Numbered from the stretch's first letter, positions 22,083 through 30,929 are shown. The stretch is 40,951 nt of DNA from Actinoplanes oryzae (GCF_030757795.1 NZ_JAUQWH010000077.1:1-40951), one strand, 5' to 3'. The notes: generated by a model from the sequence alone, not told the origin. Translations and numbers: made by a program.

Positions 22083-23162
22083 ATGGGCTCCGTCCGCGTC
22101 GCCATCGTCGGTGTGGGTAACTGCGCCTCGTCCCTCGTGCAGGGCGTGGAGTACTACCGCAACGCCGACCCCAGTGACCGCGTCCCGGGTCTCATGCACG
22201 TGACCTTCGGCGACTACCACGTCTCCGACGTGCAGTTCGTCGCGGCGTTCGATGTGGACGCCAAGAAGGTCGGCATGGACCTCGCGGAGGCGATCAACGC
22301 CAGCGAGAACAACACCATCAAGCTGACCGACGTGCCCCCCACCGGCGTCAGCGTCCAGCGTGGACCGACCTTCGACGGCCTCGGCACCTACTACCGCGAG
22401 ATCATCGAGGAGTCGTCGGCCGAGGTCGTCGACGTGGTGCGGGCCCTGCGCGACGCCGAGGTCGACGTCGTCGTCTCCTACCTGCCGGTGGGCTCCGAGG
22501 AGGCCGACAAGTTCTACGCACAGGCCGCGATCGACGCCGGCTGCGCGTTCGTCAACGCCCTGCCGGTCTTCATCGCCTCCGACCCGGTCTGGGCGCAGAA
22601 GTTCACCGACGCGGGCCTGCCCATCGTCGGCGACGACATCAAGAGCCAGGTCGGCGCGACGATCGTGCACCGCGCGCTCGCCAAGCTGTTCGAGGACCGC
22701 GGCGTGGAGCTGCTGCGCACCTACCAGCTCAACTTCGGCGGCAACATGGACTTCATGAACATGCTGGAGCGCAACCGCCTGGTCTCCAAGAAGATCTCGA
22801 AGACCCAGTCGGTGACCAGCCAGATCCCGCACGAGATGGTCAAGAGCGACGTGCACATCGGCCCGTCGGACCACGTGCCGTGGCTCGACGACCGCAAGTG
22901 GGCCTACATCCGGCTCGAGGGCCGCAGCTTCGGCGACACCCCGCTGAACGCCGAGCTCAAGCTCGAGGTGTGGGACTCCCCGAACTCGGCCGGCGTCATC
23001 ATCGACGCCGTGCGCGCCGCGAAGATCGCCAAGGACCGCGGCATCGGCGGCCCGATCCTCTCCGCGAGCTCCTACTTCATGAAGAGCCCGCCGGTGCAGT
23101 ACAACGACCACGACGCCAAGGCGTCGGTCGAGGCCTTCATCAAGGGCGAGATCGAGCGCTGA
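22083..23162 (+). CDS. ino1: Inositol-3-phosphate synthase
   Basis: 359 residues. It converts glucose 6-phosphate to 1L-myo-inositol 1-phosphate with NAD. In actinobacteria the product feeds phosphatidylinositol and mycothiol. The start is ATG 22083 (MGSVRVAIVGVGNCASSLVQGVEYY), seven bases after AAGGAGG. A start at 22059 is open but overlaps padR without a ribosome site. VGVGNCASSL is the NAD-binding loop; NALPVFIASD, GDDIKSQVGATIVHRALAKLF, LNFGGNMDFMNM and SKKISKTQSV are active-site segments of the short actinobacterial form. A terminator follows 14 bases after the stop. Confidence 0.96.
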   Translation: MGSVRVAIVGVGNCASSLVQGVEYYRNADPSDRVPGLMHVTFGDYHVSDVQFVAAFDVDAKKVGMDLAEAINASENNTIKLTDVPPTGVSVQRGPTFDGLGTYYREIIEESSAEVVDVVRALRDAEVDVVVSYLPVGSEEADKFYAQAAIDAGCAFVNALPVFIASDPVWAQKFTDAGLPIVGDDIKSQVGATIVHRALAKLFEDRGVELLRTYQLNFGGNMDFMNMLERNRLVSKKISKTQSVTSQIPHEMVKSDVHIGPSDHVPWLDDRKWAYIRLEGRSFGDTPLNAELKLEVWDSPNSAGVIIDAVRAAKIAKDRGIGGPILSASSYFMKSPPVQYNDHDAKASVEAFIKGEIER

Positions 23163-23176
23163 GCACAGCACTGACG

Positions 23177-23213
23177 GGAGGTCCGGGCCGTTGGTCCGGG
23201 CCTTCCTGCTTTT
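23177..23213 (+). terminator. Terminator of padR-ino1
   Basis: GGAGGTCCGGGCC (23177-23189), loop GTT, then GGTCCGGGCCTTCC (23193-23206) pair over 13 positions with a few G-U pairs and lead into TGCTTTT. Confidence 0.75.
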
Positions 23214-23283
23214 CTGTACGCCCCCCAGCCCACGGCCGTTGCTCCGACGACCCGCATCGGGCCGCCCGGGCACGTGATCATCG

Positions 23284-23754
23284 TCACGTCCAAAGGCGCT
23301 CCAGCGTCACCCGTGCCTCGAGTTCGAGCAGCAGCCGCTTGCGCTCCAGCCCGCCGCCGAAGCCGACCATCTTCCCGCCGGCCCCCACGACCCGGTGGCA
23401 CGGCACGATCACCGGCACCGGATTCCGGTTGCACGCCGTCCCCACCGCACGAGCCGCCCCGGGGTCACCCAGAGCGGTCGCGATGGCGCCATACGTGACC
23501 ATTTCCCCGTACGGAATCCGCGCGATCTCGCCCCACACGGCCCGCTCGAAGGCCGATCCCCCGCGCAGCTCGAACGGCACAGTGAAATCCGTCACTGCCC
23601 CGGCGAAGTAGTCGCGCAGCTCCTCGACGGCCGGCGACGCGACCGCGGTGACCGGTCCGGAAGCACCGAACCGCACGCCCACGACGACGTCGCCCGCCAG
23701 CTCCACGCCGAGCGGGCCGATCGGCGACTCCAGCACCACCTTCATGCCGGCCAT
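23284..23754 (-). CDS. ogt: Methylated-DNA--protein-cysteine methyltransferase
   Basis: 156 residues. It transfers the alkyl group from O6-alkylguanine to its own Cys, a suicide repair reaction. The acceptor Cys is in VIVPCHRVVG (Cys about 119). TYGAIATALGDPGAARAVGTACNRNP is the helix-turn-helix with the arginine finger, and GFGGGLERKRLLLELE closes the domain. The start is ATG 23754 or ATG 23745 (MKVVLESPIG); neither has a clear ribosome site. It lies 30 bases after cca on the same strand and could be co-transcribed with it. Confidence 0.95.
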   Translation of the reverse strand: MAGMKVVLESPIGPLGVELAGDVVVGVRFGASGPVTAVASPAVEELRDYFAGAVTDFTVPFELRGGSAFERAVWGEIARIPYGEMVTYGAIATALGDPGAARAVGTACNRNPVPVIVPCHRVVGAGGKMVGFGGGLERKRLLLELEARVTLERLWT

Positions 23755-23784
23755 TGTGCGCCGGGGGTCCGACAGAAAGCCGGC

Positions 23785-25215
23785 TCAGGAGATGTGGCCC
23801 TGCTCCCGGGCCCAGCGCAGCAGCTCCGCCTCGGCCTCGTCCCGGTCCAGCGGCCCCCGGTCGAGGCGCAGCTCCTTGAGATGACGCCACGCCTGGCCGA
23901 CGACCGGGCCGGGCGGCACGCCGAGCAGTTCCATGATCGCGTTGCCGTCGAGGTCGGGGCGGACCCGGGCGAGGTCCTCCTCCGCGGCGATGCGCGCGAT
24001 CCGCTCCTCCAGCGCGTCGTAGTCGGCCGCCAGGTTCGCGGCCTTCCGCTTGTTGCGCGTCGTGCAGTCGGAGCGGGTCAGCTTGTGCAGCCGCGGCAGC
24101 AGGGGACCGGCGTCGGTCACGTAGCGGCGCACCGCCGAGTCCGTCCACTCGCCCCGGCCGTACCCGTAGAAGCGCAGGTGGAGATGCACCAGCTGGACCA
24201 CCTCGGTGGTCACGTCCTTGGGGTAGCGCATCGCCTTCATGCGCTGCTTGGTCATCCGGGCGCCGACGACCTCGTGGTGGTGGAAGCTCACCCGGCCGTC
24301 GCGGCCGACGGCCTTGGTCGCCGGCTTGCCGACGTCGTGCATCAGCGCGGCCATGCGCAGCACGAAGTCGGGGCCCGCGCCGGCCTCCAGGCGGACGGCG
24401 TTCTGCACGACGATCAGCGTGTGCTCGTAGACGTCCTTGTGCTGGGCGTGCTCGTCGATCTCCAGCTTGAGGCCGGTGAGCTCGGGAAGGAAGCGGTCCG
24501 CCAGCCCGGTGTCGACGAGCAGGCGCAGACCGGCGACGGGGTCGGCGCCGCAGAGCAGCTTGGTGAACTCGTCACGGATCCGCTCGGCGGTGATCCGGTC
24601 GAGGTCGGCCGCCATCGCGGTCATCGCCGCGAGGGTGGCCGGATCCACAGTGAACTTCAGCTTCGCGGCGAACCGGGCCGCCCGCAGCATCCGAAGTGGA
24701 TCATCGCCGAAGGACTCCTCCGGGCGCGACGGCGTGCGGATCAGCTGCGCCGCCAGGTCGGCCACGCCGCCGTACGGGTCGGTGAACTCGTGGCCCGGCA
24801 GGCTGACCGCCATCGCGTTGATCGTGAAGTCGCGGCGGCGCAGGTCGTCGAGGAGATTGTCGCCGTACTCCACGACGGGGTTGCGGCTGACCCCGTCGTA
24901 CGCCTCGGCGCGGAACGTGGTGATCTCCAGCCGCAGGCCGTCCTTCTGCACGCCGATCGTGCCGAACTCGCGCCCGGTCTCCCAGATCGCGTCGGCCCAC
25001 CCCTTGACCAGGGCGAGCGTCTGCTCGGGCCGGGCATCGGTGCAGAAGTCCAGGTCGTCGCCGAGGCTGCCGAGCAGGGCGTCGCGCACCGAGCCGCCCA
25101 CCAGGTGCAACTCATGGCCGGCGGCGCCGAAGCGGCGCCCCAGCTCGTCGGCGACCGGGGAGACCCGCAGCAGCTCCTGGACGGCGGTGCGCTGGGCCGA
25201 GTTCAACACAGACAT
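23785..25215 (-). CDS. cca: CCA tRNA nucleotidyltransferase
   Basis: 476 residues. It adds or repairs the 3' CCA of tRNAs. The head domain has LVGGSVRDALLGSLGDDLDFCTDA, with the GG and DxD metal motifs, and RRRDFTINAMAV. The neck has RMLRAARFAAKL, and an HD domain follows (LMHDVGKP, FHHHEVVGARM). Length and order match the actinobacterial class II enzyme (PcnA of mycobacteria). A TACCCT -10-like hexamer sits nine bases before the ATG. It is divergent from the gene at 25273, as cca is from the murJ cluster in related genomes. Confidence 0.96.
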   Translation of the reverse strand: MSVLNSAQRTAVQELLRVSPVADELGRRFGAAGHELHLVGGSVRDALLGSLGDDLDFCTDARPEQTLALVKGWADAIWETGREFGTIGVQKDGLRLEITTFRAEAYDGVSRNPVVEYGDNLLDDLRRRDFTINAMAVSLPGHEFTDPYGGVADLAAQLIRTPSRPEESFGDDPLRMLRAARFAAKLKFTVDPATLAAMTAMAADLDRITAERIRDEFTKLLCGADPVAGLRLLVDTGLADRFLPELTGLKLEIDEHAQHKDVYEHTLIVVQNAVRLEAGAGPDFVLRMAALMHDVGKPATKAVGRDGRVSFHHHEVVGARMTKQRMKAMRYPKDVTTEVVQLVHLHLRFYGYGRGEWTDSAVRRYVTDAGPLLPRLHKLTRSDCTTRNKRKAANLAADYDALEERIARIAAEEDLARVRPDLDGNAIMELLGVPPGPVVGQAWRHLKELRLDRGPLDRDEAEAELLRWAREQGHIS

Positions 25216-25272
25216 GGGACTACCAGGGTATCGGTCGTGGCAGCATCCGGGCGCAGCGGGCAGGATGGAAGC

Positions 25273-26163
25273 GTGCCCGTTCCCGAGGCGCTACTCCGCC
25301 TCAGCGAGGATCCCGGTTTCTGGTCCTTCCTGCGGGCGGAGGGCGGCGCGATCCCCGACCCCGAGACGACCGGCCTGCGCGTGTCCCTTCCGGTGACCGG
25401 CGGCTACGGCCTGGTGCTCGATCTCGACCTGGTCACCGGCGAGCAGACGCTCGGGCTGCGCGGCCCCGCGACCAGCGAGCCGGTGCAGCTGGGCTGGGCG
25501 GACCCGGGCGGCCCCCGGCCCGCCGCGCTGCGCTGGGACGAGCTGGAGCTGTGTGCCCGCGTGATCGCGCTCGAGGACCCGACCCTGCCGCATCCCGGCC
25601 TGGTCGTGGCGCTGCTCGCCCCCTTTGCGCCGGTCACGCCGGACGACGACCTGGACACGGTCGCGGCCGTGCGCGAGGCCGCCTACCGGTCGCTGCGCCG
25701 GGAGGTGCCGCCCGTCGAGCCGAGCGGTCCGGAGCAGGCGCCGCTGCCGCTCTTCGCCGCCGACGAGTGGTGGCCCCGGCCGCCGGACCCGTCGCCCCTG
25801 GTCCTCGACGAGGCCACGATCGCGGCCTACAGCAGCCCGGCCCCGGTGGAGCACCAGGTCCGCGGCGGCTCACGCTTCCCGCGGGAGCAGCTTGCCGAGC
25901 TGGTACGCCTGGCCGCCCGCCGCCTCGGCAAGGTGCCCGAGGAAGAGGGGTACGACCAGGTGCGCCCGCTGGCCCGACAGATCACGGCGAGTGGTGATCT
26001 GCGTACGGTCGATGCGCTCGTCCGGATCCTCACCGAAGCCGGCTGCGACCATCCGACCGTGCTCGACGCCCTGAGCGAGCCGCTCGTCCCGATCGAGGCG
26101 TGCTGGATGGTCGAGACCCTCGCCGGGGCCGTGCCGGGCACGCTGCTCCGCCGTCACGTCTGA
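25273..26163 (+). CDS. Conserved hypothetical protein upstream of murJ
   Basis: 296 residues from GTG 25273 (MPVPEALLRLSEDPGFWSFLRAEGG), with AGGATGGA upstream; GTG 25237 is an alternative. The frame is open far to the left (to 23395), but that part is a shadow of cca. The N-terminal 170 residues look globular, alternating strands and turns (LPVTGGYGLVLDLDLVTGEQTLGLRG). A Pro-rich link (about 155-190) is followed by a helical C-terminal domain (FPREQLAELVRLAARRLGKV). No membrane segment, Cys pair or recognised motif is seen. It stands where mycobacteria have other genes between pcnA and mviN. Function unknown. Confidence 0.7.
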   Translation: MPVPEALLRLSEDPGFWSFLRAEGGAIPDPETTGLRVSLPVTGGYGLVLDLDLVTGEQTLGLRGPATSEPVQLGWADPGGPRPAALRWDELELCARVIALEDPTLPHPGLVVALLAPFAPVTPDDDLDTVAAVREAAYRSLRREVPPVEPSGPEQAPLPLFAADEWWPRPPDPSPLVLDEATIAAYSSPAPVEHQVRGGSRFPREQLAELVRLAARRLGKVPEEEGYDQVRPLARQITASGDLRTVDALVRILTEAGCDHPTVLDALSEPLVPIEACWMVETLAGAVPGTLLRRHV

Positions 26164-26175
26164 GCACGTGCCCCG

Positions 26176-26181
26176 TAGGGT
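26176..26181 (+). promoter_or_regulatory. -10 element upstream of murJ
   Basis: TAGGGT lies 39 bases before the GTG start, with GGGGAGGT as ribosome site in between. It is 13 bases past the stop of the previous gene, so murJ may have its own promoter. No clear -35. Confidence 0.35.
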
Positions 26182-26214
26182 GGCGTCTGTGTTCGTACCC
26201 CTGGGGAGGTCTCG

Positions 26215-28116
26215 GTGAGCGGCGGCTTGTACCGCAGCGCGCACGCCACGCCTGACGGCGAGCCGGAGGAGGTGGGCGGGGCATTTCACGTGCCCGTCGA
26301 CAGCACCGGCACGATCCCGACGGCCGCCGGCGACCAGGCGTTGCCCCCGGAAGTGATTCCGCCCACACCGATCGAGTCGTCGGGCGGCGGCACGGTCTAC
26401 GGCAGCCGCACGGCCAACCGGTCCGAGGGCGCGGTCTACGGCGGGCCGGCGGTCCACGACGAGTTCGCGCCCGAGGCCGTTCCGGACGCCGCTCCCGAGA
26501 CTCCGGCTTCGGAGGAGCGGTCCACCGCCGGCAACAGCCTGATCATGGCAATCGGCAGCTTCGTGAGCCGGATCATCGGCTTCGTCCGCAACGCCCTGAT
26601 CGGCATGGCGCTGGGCTCGGCGGTCGGCAACGCGTACACGGCGGCGCAGTTCCTCCCCGGGCAGATCTACGAGCTGCTGCTCGGCGGCATCCTGTCCAGC
26701 GTCCTGATCCCGTTGCTGGTGCGCCGCCGCAAGGAGGACCCGGACGGGGGTGAGCTCTTCACCCAGCGCCTGCTGACCTTCGCGGTCGTGTCGCTCGGCA
26801 TCGCGACGGTCCTGGTCACCGTGGCGGCCCCGGTGATCACGGCGATCCAGTCCAGCAGCGGCTCCAGCGACGACTACCAGCACCTGGTGACGTCCCTGGC
26901 GTACCTCATCCTGCCGATCATCTTCTTCACCGGCCTCTCCGCGCTGATCGCGGCGGTGCTCAACGTGCGCGGCCACTTCGCCGCGCCGATGTGGGCGCCG
27001 ATCCTCAACAGCCTCGTCATCATCGCGGCCTGCGGCATCTTCCTGGTGGCCTTCAACACCGACGGGCTCAGTCCGGCCACGATGACGTCCGGCCAGATCC
27101 TGCTCATCGGCGGCGGCACGCTGCTGGGCATCGTGGCGCAGACGGCGGGCCTGCTCCCGGCCCTGCGCAAGGTCGGCTTCTCCTGGAGATGGCGCTGGTC
27201 GCCGCGGGAGCTGGGCCTCGGCGAGATCGGCAAGCTCGCCGGCTGGATGCTCTGCTACGTCGTCGCCAACCAGATCGCGGTCTTCCTCGTGGTGCGGGTG
27301 CTCAGCGGCGTCGCGGAGGGCGACACGGCGAGCGTCCTGGCGTTCAACAACGTCTACCTGCTGACGATGATGGCCCACGGCATCATCGGCGTCTCCGTGA
27401 TGACCGCGCTGCTGCCCAAGATGAGCGCCGCCGCGGCCGACGGACGGTTCACCGACGTGAGCGCCGACCTCAGCCGCGGCATCCGCCTGGTGACCACCGC
27501 GCTGGCCCCGGTCACCGTCGCCTTCTACGTGCTCGGCAAGCCCATCGCGGTGACGCTCTTCCAGGGCGGCAATTACACGTACGAAGCCGCCTGGGCGACC
27601 GGCGACGTCCTGGCCACCGCGGCGCTCGTGGTGATCCCGCTGTCGGTCAGCTATCTGTGCACGTACACCTTCTATTCCCTGCAGGGCAACAAGACGGTGG
27701 CGCTGATCAACCTCCCGGTCGTGGCCGTACGCATCCTCGGCTACATCGTCCTGGCGGAGCTCCTGTCGTCGTCGCTGGCCGCCGCGGGCATGACCGCCGC
27801 CAACGCCATCTCCTATCTGCTGTCCGCGGTCATCTCGCTGGCCGTGCTGCGGCGGCGGATCGGCCGGCTCAATCTCGGTACGGTCGGCAAGGCGCTGCTG
27901 AAAGTCCTGGTGGCCGCCGCGATCGCCGCCGTGGCCGGGGTGCTGGTGGTCAAGCTGCTGCCCGGCGGCGACACGCCCGACCGGGTCGCGGCCCTCGTTC
28001 AGCTCGTCGCCGGCGGTGCCGTGATCGTGCTGACCTACCTGGTGTCCGCTACGCTGCTGAGAGTTCACGAGGTCAGCCAGGTCGTCGGCACGGTGCGGCG
28101 CAAGCTCGGGCGCTGA
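26215..28116 (+). CDS. murJ: Lipid II flippase MurJ (MviN)
   Basis: 633 residues from GTG 26215. It flips lipid II across the membrane for peptidoglycan synthesis. A soluble arm of about 105 residues with VYGS/VYGG motifs precedes the first helix (NSLIMAIGSFVSRIIGFVRNALIGMALG), which carries the Arg-rich family signature. AYTAAQFLPGQIYELLLGGILSSVLIPLLVRRRKE follows, and roughly 14 helices in all reach the C-terminus. Unlike the mycobacterial MviN, it ends directly after the membrane domain (VGTVRRKLGR) and the pseudokinase is a separate gene next door. Likely co-transcribed with the pseudokinase and perhaps sigM. Confidence 0.95.
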   Translation: MSGGLYRSAHATPDGEPEEVGGAFHVPVDSTGTIPTAAGDQALPPEVIPPTPIESSGGGTVYGSRTANRSEGAVYGGPAVHDEFAPEAVPDAAPETPASEERSTAGNSLIMAIGSFVSRIIGFVRNALIGMALGSAVGNAYTAAQFLPGQIYELLLGGILSSVLIPLLVRRRKEDPDGGELFTQRLLTFAVVSLGIATVLVTVAAPVITAIQSSSGSSDDYQHLVTSLAYLILPIIFFTGLSALIAAVLNVRGHFAAPMWAPILNSLVIIAACGIFLVAFNTDGLSPATMTSGQILLIGGGTLLGIVAQTAGLLPALRKVGFSWRWRWSPRELGLGEIGKLAGWMLCYVVANQIAVFLVVRVLSGVAEGDTASVLAFNNVYLLTMMAHGIIGVSVMTALLPKMSAAAADGRFTDVSADLSRGIRLVTTALAPVTVAFYVLGKPIAVTLFQGGNYTYEAAWATGDVLATAALVVIPLSVSYLCTYTFYSLQGNKTVALINLPVVAVRILGYIVLAELLSSSLAAAGMTAANAISYLLSAVISLAVLRRRIGRLNLGTVGKALLKVLVAAAIAAVAGVLVVKLLPGGDTPDRVAALVQLVAGGAVIVLTYLVSATLLRVHEVSQVVGTVRRKLGR

Positions 28117-28305
28117 TTCTCTCGCTGATGCTTGTGGACACCCGGCCGAAAACCCGCTGAACAGCTGATTCTCCCGCACCGATCGGACCGGTCGGCCCAG
28201 GCAGCACGTCTCGCCCGAGTGCCGCGCCCGGGGATGACCGTGGGGGTTCGGCGCCCGGACGGGTATGGTCGGGGGCGACAGTGCGGACTCACCGAGGGAG
28301 GACGG

Positions 28306-29847
28306 GTGACCCAGGTCGGCGAAGGCCACGAGACCGCGGCCGACGAAGCCGGGCCGGTCATGACCTTCGGTGCGCCCACCGTCGGTGAGATCCTGGCCGA
28401 GCGTTACAGGCTCGAGGAGCACGTCAACAACGACAGTGCCGGCCGGCAGGTCTGGCGGGGCATCGACGTCATCCTCCGGCGGCCCGTCGCGGTCGTGCTG
28501 CGCTACCCCGGCGGCGACTCCGCGACCGAGATGCTGCAGGCGGCGGTCGACGCGAGCCGCGTGATCCACCCGAGTCTCGTCGGGGTCTACGACGCCATCG
28601 ACGAGGGCCAGCGGTCCTATGTCGTGCGCGAGTGGGTCGACGGCGAGGCGCTGCGCGAGCTGATCTCGCGGGAGGGCCCGCTGGAGCCCAGCCGCGCCGT
28701 CACGATCGCCCACGCCCTGGCCGACGCGCTCACCGCCGTCCACGCCACGGGCATGGTCCACGGCAACGTGCACCCCGGCACGACCCTCATCGGTGACGAC
28801 GGCCGCGTGGTGCTGGCCGACGCCCGGGCCGACTCCGCCGACAGCACCGAGTCGGACATCCGCTCGGTCGGCGGCATCCTTTACTACGCGCTGACCGGTC
28901 ACTGGCCGCACGCCGAGCTCGGCTCCCGGCCCGCCCTGCCCGACGCCGTCCGCGACGGCAACGGCGAGCTGGTCCCGCCACGGCAGGCCCGCGCCGGCAT
29001 TCCGGCCTATCTCGACGACCTCACCATGGACCTGCTCGACAAGCGGGTCGCGGCGCCCGAGGCGGAGGCGCTCGCCACCGAGCTGTCCCGGCTGACCGAG
29101 GCCGACGAGGAGTTCGAAGAGGTCGGCCCGCTGCGCTTCACCCAGGGCACCTCGGCCGAGCCGGTCCGCAGCACCCGCAAGATCTTCCTCGGCGTGGCCG
29201 CGCTCGCGGTCATCGCCGTGGTCGGTTTGGTCTTCGGCATCCGCGCCATCAGCAACTCGGGCGGCGACACGCCGAACCAGACCACCCAGGCCGGCACGTC
29301 GACGGAGCAGGGTCCCGCCGGGGCCGACCCGACCACGGGAGCGGCCGAGGCGTCGCCCAAGCCGTTCAAGCTCACCGCGGACATGGTTCGGATCGTGGAT
29401 CCGCCCAAGAGCGATCGCGCCAACACCGGCGATGCGAAGTACACCATCGATGACGATTCGGACACCGTCTGGAAGACCCAGGGCTTCAACCAGCCCAACT
29501 TCGGCAACCAGAAGCCGGGCATGGGTGTTCTGATCAATCTCCAGTCGCCGAAGCACGTCACCGATGTCCGGGTGCAGACGTCGGTGCCCGGCGTCACCAT
29601 GGACGTGCGGGTCGGCACCAGCGATCCGGGCGACAACTGGGACGGCGACAAGAAGATCGTCGACACGTACAAGAAGCTCGTCGACGGTGACACCGAGCCG
29701 ACCAACGGGACGAACGAGATCTTCACCGGCTTCGAGGCGGACCAGACGTATCAGTACATCCTCGTCTGGCTGACCAAGCTGCCTGCCGACGACGACGGTC
29801 GCTACCGCGTGAGCGTCGAAAACATCGCCGTCTACGGCACCGACTGA
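28306..29847 (+). CDS. Membrane pseudokinase with extracytoplasmic domain (partner of MurJ)
   Basis: 513 residues from GTG 28306, right after GAGGGAGGAC. Residues 25-275 have a Ser/Thr protein kinase fold (ERYRLEEHV, IHPSLVGVYDAIDEG, VREWVDGEALRELI). However, the beta-3 segment is VAVVLRY without the Lys, the catalytic loop is HGN instead of HRD, and DFG is DAR. It should be inactive as a kinase. A single helix (about 292-313) leads to an extracytoplasmic region with a discoidin-like beta domain (about 365-513: YTIDDDSDTVWKT, GVLINLQSPKHVTDVRVQTS). In Mycobacterium tuberculosis the pseudokinase is fused to MviN and, once phosphorylated by PknB, binds FhaA. I infer the same regulatory role here as a separate chain. 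Confidence 0.85.
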   Translation: MTQVGEGHETAADEAGPVMTFGAPTVGEILAERYRLEEHVNNDSAGRQVWRGIDVILRRPVAVVLRYPGGDSATEMLQAAVDASRVIHPSLVGVYDAIDEGQRSYVVREWVDGEALRELISREGPLEPSRAVTIAHALADALTAVHATGMVHGNVHPGTTLIGDDGRVVLADARADSADSTESDIRSVGGILYYALTGHWPHAELGSRPALPDAVRDGNGELVPPRQARAGIPAYLDDLTMDLLDKRVAAPEAEALATELSRLTEADEEFEEVGPLRFTQGTSAEPVRSTRKIFLGVAALAVIAVVGLVFGIRAISNSGGDTPNQTTQAGTSTEQGPAGADPTTGAAEASPKPFKLTADMVRIVDPPKSDRANTGDAKYTIDDDSDTVWKTQGFNQPNFGNQKPGMGVLINLQSPKHVTDVRVQTSVPGVTMDVRVGTSDPGDNWDGDKKIVDTYKKLVDGDTEPTNGTNEIFTGFEADQTYQYILVWLTKLPADDDGRYRVSVENIAVYGTD

Positions 29848-29917
29848 CCGCGGCCGCGCGTACCCGAGCCGCGCGTACACCGCTTCATGTGACCTGGGCC
29901 CGGCCCCCATCGGGCCG

Positions 29918-29971
29918 GCCGGCTGTCCCGTGCCGACATACTCGCGGACGCCGGCTGTCCCGTGCCGACAT
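29918..29971. repeat. 22-bp direct repeat upstream of sigM
   Basis: An exact 22-base sequence beginning GCCGGCTGTCCCGTGCCGAC occurs at 29918-29939 and again at 29950-29971. The period is 32 bases, about three helical turns. The second copy ends 43 bases before the sigM GTG. It could be a duplicated regulator site, since same-face spacing would allow two dimers side by side. Confidence 0.7.
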
Positions 29972-30002
29972 CTCCCCACCCACCCGCGATGCCGTGTTCG
30001 GC

Positions 30003-30008
30003 TAGATT
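30003..30008 (+). promoter_or_regulatory. -10 element, leaderless sigM
   Basis: TAGATT ends six bases before the GTG at 30015, and no Shine-Dalgarno sequence precedes the start. This is leaderless spacing. No convincing -35. Confidence 0.5.
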
Positions 30009-30014
30009 GCTGAC

Positions 30015-30929
30015 GTGTCCACCCGTAGCGAGCACAGCGGCACGGACGGCGTCGGTCCCACCGATGCCGAGCTGCTGCGAGCCCATGTCGAGGGCGATCC
30101 GGTGGCCTTCGCCGAGCTGGTTCGCCGGCATCGCGACCGGCTGTGGGCGGTGGCGCTGCGCACGATCGGCGACCGGGAAGAAGCCGCCGACGCGGTGCAG
30201 GACGCGCTGCTGTCGGCGCACCGGGCCGCCGCTCGCTTCCGTGGCGACTCGGCGGTCACGACGTGGCTGCACCGGATCGTGGTCAACTCCTGCCTCGACC
30301 GCATCCGCCGGCGGCAGGCCCATCCGACGGTCCCGCTGCCCGACGGCCGGACCGCGGAGGACGGGGGCCTCGGAGCCGGGCCCGAGCCGGCCGCGCCCGC
30401 AGCCGATCATGACACCGCGCTCGTCGTCCGGGCGGCTCTCGCCGACCTGCCCGTCGACCAGCGGGCGGCGCTCGTGCTCGTCGATGTCCAGGGGTACGCG
30501 GTCGCGGAGGCTGCGGAGATCCTCGGGGTCGCGGAGGGGACGATCAAGAGCCGGTGCGCGCGCGGGCGGGCTCGGATGGCAGTCGCCCTCAAGCACCTGA
30601 AGACCGGCTCCGACGAGGGCGACGGGCCGGGGTTGGACTCGGGCACCTCATCGGGCGCCGGCACTCGCTCAGGCATCTCCGGCGGCGGCTCCGCGGGCGG
30701 CGGCTCCGCGGGCGGCGGCTCCGCGGGCGGCGGCTCCGCGGGCGGCGGCTCCGGCTCGGGCGCCTCGCCGGGCACTTCCTCCGGCTCGGGATCGGGCATC
30801 GGTGGAGATACACGTCACGATGGGAACCGTGGCGACGGCCGGAGCGTCTCACCGAAGTCCGCCGCGTCGGTGACGTCGCGGACGGCCGGGCCCGGGACAG
30901 GTCCGGACGGCAGAAGGGATCGGGCGTGA
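30015..30929 (+). CDS. sigM: ECF sigma factor SigM with Gly/Ser-repeat tail
   Basis: 304 residues from GTG 30015. Sigma-2 occupies about 18-100 (DPVAFAELVRRHRDRLWAVALRTIGDREEAADAVQDALL, then FRGDSAVTTWLHRIVVNSCLDRIRRR). Sigma-4 is about 133-195 (LPVDQRAALVLVDVQGYAVAEAAEILGVAEGTIKSRCARGRARM). Normal SigM ends near 195. Here about 108 extra residues follow, including five 15-base units encoding GGGSA. Position between murJ/pseudokinase and the anti-sigma/trxBA genes matches sigM of mycobacteria. Its stop overlaps the anti-sigma start by four bases (GTGA), so synthesis of the pair is coupled. Confidence 0.9.
   Translation: MSTRSEHSGTDGVGPTDAELLRAHVEGDPVAFAELVRRHRDRLWAVALRTIGDREEAADAVQDALLSAHRAAARFRGDSAVTTWLHRIVVNSCLDRIRRRQAHPTVPLPDGRTAEDGGLGAGPEPAAPAADHDTALVVRAALADLPVDQRAALVLVDVQGYAVAEAAEILGVAEGTIKSRCARGRARMAVALKHLKTGSDEGDGPGLDSGTSSGAGTRSGISGGGSAGGGSAGGGSAGGGSAGGGSGSGASPGTSSGSGSGIGGDTRHDGNRGDGRSVSPKSAASVTSRTAGPGTGPDGRRDRA
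30681..30755 (+). repeat. 15-bp repeat in sigM tail
   Basis: Five consecutive units of GGCGGCGGCTCCGCG (the last ends GGC) at 30681, 30696, 30711, 30726 and 30741 encode GGGSA units. They are near-identical, so copy number probably varies among strains. Confidence 0.95.

Noticed and set aside
23395..25236. Plus-strand extension upstream of the gene at 25273
   Set aside because: It is the complement of cca and ogt; only the part from about 25237-25273 onward is unique to the plus strand.
25237..25272. Earlier GTG start for the hypothetical protein
   Set aside because: The downstream GTG at 25273 has the better purine-rich stretch (AGGATGGA). The earlier one would add 12 residues without family support.
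25870..29979. Minus-strand open frame of about 1370 codons
   Set aside because: It lies opposite murJ, the pseudokinase and the gene at 25273, all of which have clear domains or codon bias on the plus strand.
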